Assembly (NCBI GenBank): GCA_024305405.1
Contig: JAKNDB010000068.1
Coordinates: 434,001-498,000, forward strand
Reading direction: 5' to 3'
DNA from: Dirofilaria immitis
Lineage: Eukaryota > Nematoda > Chromadorea > Rhabditida > Onchocercidae
DNA: 64,000 nucleotides
How positions within the stretch are numbered: position 1 is the stretch's first letter; each line of letters begins with the position of its first letter. The notes under the pieces are model-generated. The model searched no databases. It was not told the DNA's origin and saw only the letters and a list, made by a program, of their open reading frames with translations. This document shows, one piece after another, positions 61,779 to 64,000 of the stretch. Both the position numbers and the translations under genes were made by a program.

Positions 61779-61945
61779 AAATCAATAACTCATAGATATA
61801 TCAATTCCGATGATGAATTAAAATCAATAACTTATAGATATATCAATTTCGATGATGAATTAAAATCAATAACTTATAGATATATCAATTTCGATGATGA
61901 ATTAAAATCAATAACTCATAGATATATCAATTTCGATGATGAATC
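61779..61945. repeat. 42-bp tandem repeat, four copies
   Basis: atcaataact(c/t)atagatat then caatttcgatgatgaa starts at 61781, 61823, 61865 and 61907, period exactly 42, nearly identical. Confidence 0.97.
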
Positions 61946-62719
61946 AGTCTTAAAAATGATGGCTCTTTTTTTGTTGGCTTTTGCTTTTGCTTTTTTTTCT
62001 TTTAACAATAATCGATAAAGGACATAAAAGATGAAAAAAAAGAGAGAGAGAAGAAATTCCAAAGCTGAGAATTTATTTAATTTACGATCGTTACACGTTT
62101 ACGCATCATTTATCATCAAACTGTTACTGATAGTAATCATATTTAAAAAAAAAAAAAAAAAAACCTGCCAATATATATTCATGTCTTAATGGTTAGAAAT
62201 GATAAACTTAAATTGAAAGTTTTTTTTAAGGAAAAAAATTTTTATAATAAATTATAAAATATTATTATTTTGAAAAGTAATATCAAAACATTAATATTTT
62301 CGATGATTGAAAATGATAATTTTAATTGAAAGTTTTTTTAAAAATTTTCTTTTAAAATTGCTATTTTTTTTAAAGAATGAATCATAAAATATTTGTTTGA
62401 AAGTAATTTCAACCTACAATAATAAAAGTATATATTATAAAAATAGATGAACAAAAATTTAATACAAAAAGATAAAAAAAAAAACAAAAATGTCACGATT
62501 TCATTGGTAAGAGAGATGATAAATAAAAATTCAATATGATAAATGAAATGATATATGGAATGATGGATAATATGAAAAGTAAAAATTGAAAATGATAAAA
62601 ATAGTATTTGAAAATAAAAATTTATCTCTATTAAAATTTCATTCACATCTCGTAACGATATGTTAAATGCGTTGATTTATTTTAATACGCAAAATTAAAA
62701 ATAATTGTTTATAACTGAT

Positions 62720-63130
62720 AATATGAAATGATATGAAATGAAATGAAATAAAATAAAATAAAATGAAATGAAATAAAATGACATGAAGCGAATTGAAATA
62801 AAACGAAATGAAATGAAATGAAATAAAATAAAATGAAATGAAATGATATGATATGAAATAAAACGAAATGAAATTAAATTAAATCAAATGAGACGAAATG
62901 AAACGAATTGAAGTAAAACGAAATAAAATGAAATGAAATGAAATGAAATAAAATAAAATGAAATGATATGAAATGAAATGAAATGAAATAAAACGAAATT
63001 AAATTAAATTAAATTAAATGGGACGAAATAAAATGAAATTAAATAAAATAAGATGAAATAAAATAAAATGAGATAAAATAAAATGAAATGAATTGAATTG
63101 AAATGAAACGAAATGAAATGAAATGAAATA
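62720..63130. repeat. AAATG/AAATA pentanucleotide satellite, about 410 bp
   Basis: Imperfect gaaat, gaaac, taaaa and similar 5-mers continue almost without a break. Confidence 0.97.
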
Positions 63131-64000
63131 AATTCGTAAAAGGCCGTATATATACATATATATATTTTTTAAATATCATTAAAAATACGAAAACGAAATT
63201 TCTCTTTCCTATTTTAATATTTTTATTGTCTTCGAGAAATTTTTTTATAATATCAAATCATTTAGGATTTTAGTAAAAATGAAAAATTTGCTTAAAAAAA
63301 TAAGATAAAAGAATTGAGAAAGAAATATTCAAAGATTCAAAATATTCACTGATAACAGTGGGCTTAAATTATCAATATTCACTGATAAATGATGAATTTA
63401 AATTTTTAAAATAAAATTTCATTTTTCTTTCAAAGTTTTTTTCCTTCTCTCAAATTTTCTAATAATTACTTCTATTTAATTTATTGATAAATTAGAAATT
63501 AATTTAGGCATAATGCTAAATTTAAATTACTAAAAATTCGCAAAATTAAAATTCCATTTTTTTGTAAAATTTTTCAAAATTTAAATTTTAAATAATAATT
63601 ATATTTCAAATTACCTATAACAAGAATGAATATATCATCATTTTTTTTCTCCCATCTTCTTTATCTTATCATTTTCTTTATCTTATCATTTACATCCCAA
63701 TCTTTTTCTAAAAAAAAATTTTTTCTCTTATCTTCTTTATCTTATCATTTACATCTCAATCTTTCAGAAATTTTTAACTGTGCTTATTTGCAAAAACAAA
63801 GAAGAAAAAATAAAAAAATTTTTAAAATCTAAAATTTAAAAGGGCAAAAATTAGTCTTAACGAAAAATTTTCATTAAATAAATAAATAACGAAAAGTTTG
63901 TTTGTTTATTTGTTTGTTTGTTTTTTTCTTACTATGATATTATCAAATCTTTTTTTTTTTTAATGTACACCTTTTATATAAGAATATTTTTGGATGAAAT

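Larger units (their letters stand above)
61152..64000 (-). other. Upstream intron or 5' region, no exon seen
   Basis: AT-rich with a 107-bp duplication (61395-61585), a 42-bp repeat and a pentanucleotide satellite. I find no PDZ-like exon or convincing start here; the gene should continue beyond the window. Confidence 0.6.

Noticed and set aside
1..64000. tRNA, rRNA, CRISPR array or bacterial operon
   Set aside because: No tRNA B-box with cloverleaf, no rRNA-like GC block, no spaced direct repeats with unique spacers, and the splice-rich structure is eukaryotic.

Overview
This window is extremely AT-rich animal DNA (GC roughly 20-25% by eye), and essentially all of it belongs to one intron-rich gene on the minus strand. 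Splicing the minus-strand exons by hand (GT donors, AG acceptors, matching phases) gives 24 exons and about 1,360 codons of a large Rho GTPase-activating protein of the ARHGAP21/ARHGAP23 family (RhoGAP19D in flies). Exons 22185-22316, 19968-20121 and 19017-19188 encode a PH domain. Exons 2689-2826, 1627-1796, 1330-1419 and 940-1065 encode a RhoGAP domain with the arginine-finger motif GIYRIPGN and the motif LRKLPEPL. The N-terminal (PDZ-containing) end lies beyond position 64000 and the C-terminal tail continues beyond position 1. Domain wording ([14 protein letters not shown]) and the Ser/Asn-rich linkers suggest an arthropod, perhaps an acariform mite or another very AT-rich arthropod. That placement is inference.

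Layout from right to left (5' to 3' of the gene): about 61.6-64 kb is repeat-rich DNA with no exon found; 56.6-61.2 kb holds seven N-terminal, low-complexity exons; 52.5 kb, 38.3 kb and 24.4 kb each hold one exon, separated by two introns of about 14 kb; 19.0-23.2 kb holds the pre-PH and PH exons; a third intron of about 14 kb follows; 0-5.1 kb holds the linker, RhoGAP and post-GAP exons. The introns are packed with locally generated tandem repeats (2 to about 180 bp units), hairpins and microsatellites. I recognise no transposon, rRNA, tRNA or CRISPR array.

The most striking property is that the reading frame can be kept through the gene only by adding one base at each of 11 short A/T homopolymers (10 are A runs on the coding strand). 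Every one needs +1 and none needs -1, and the conserved domains re-align exactly after each. Homopolymer under-calling in the assembly is the simplest cause, but it needs testing against transcript data. Secondary points are several GC-elevated islands inside the big introns with open frames that could be nested exons, duplicated splice-site regions that create decoy donors or acceptors, a strong excess of the word CTCGAG, and two nearly identical tandem arrays (about 152 bp and 140 bp units).
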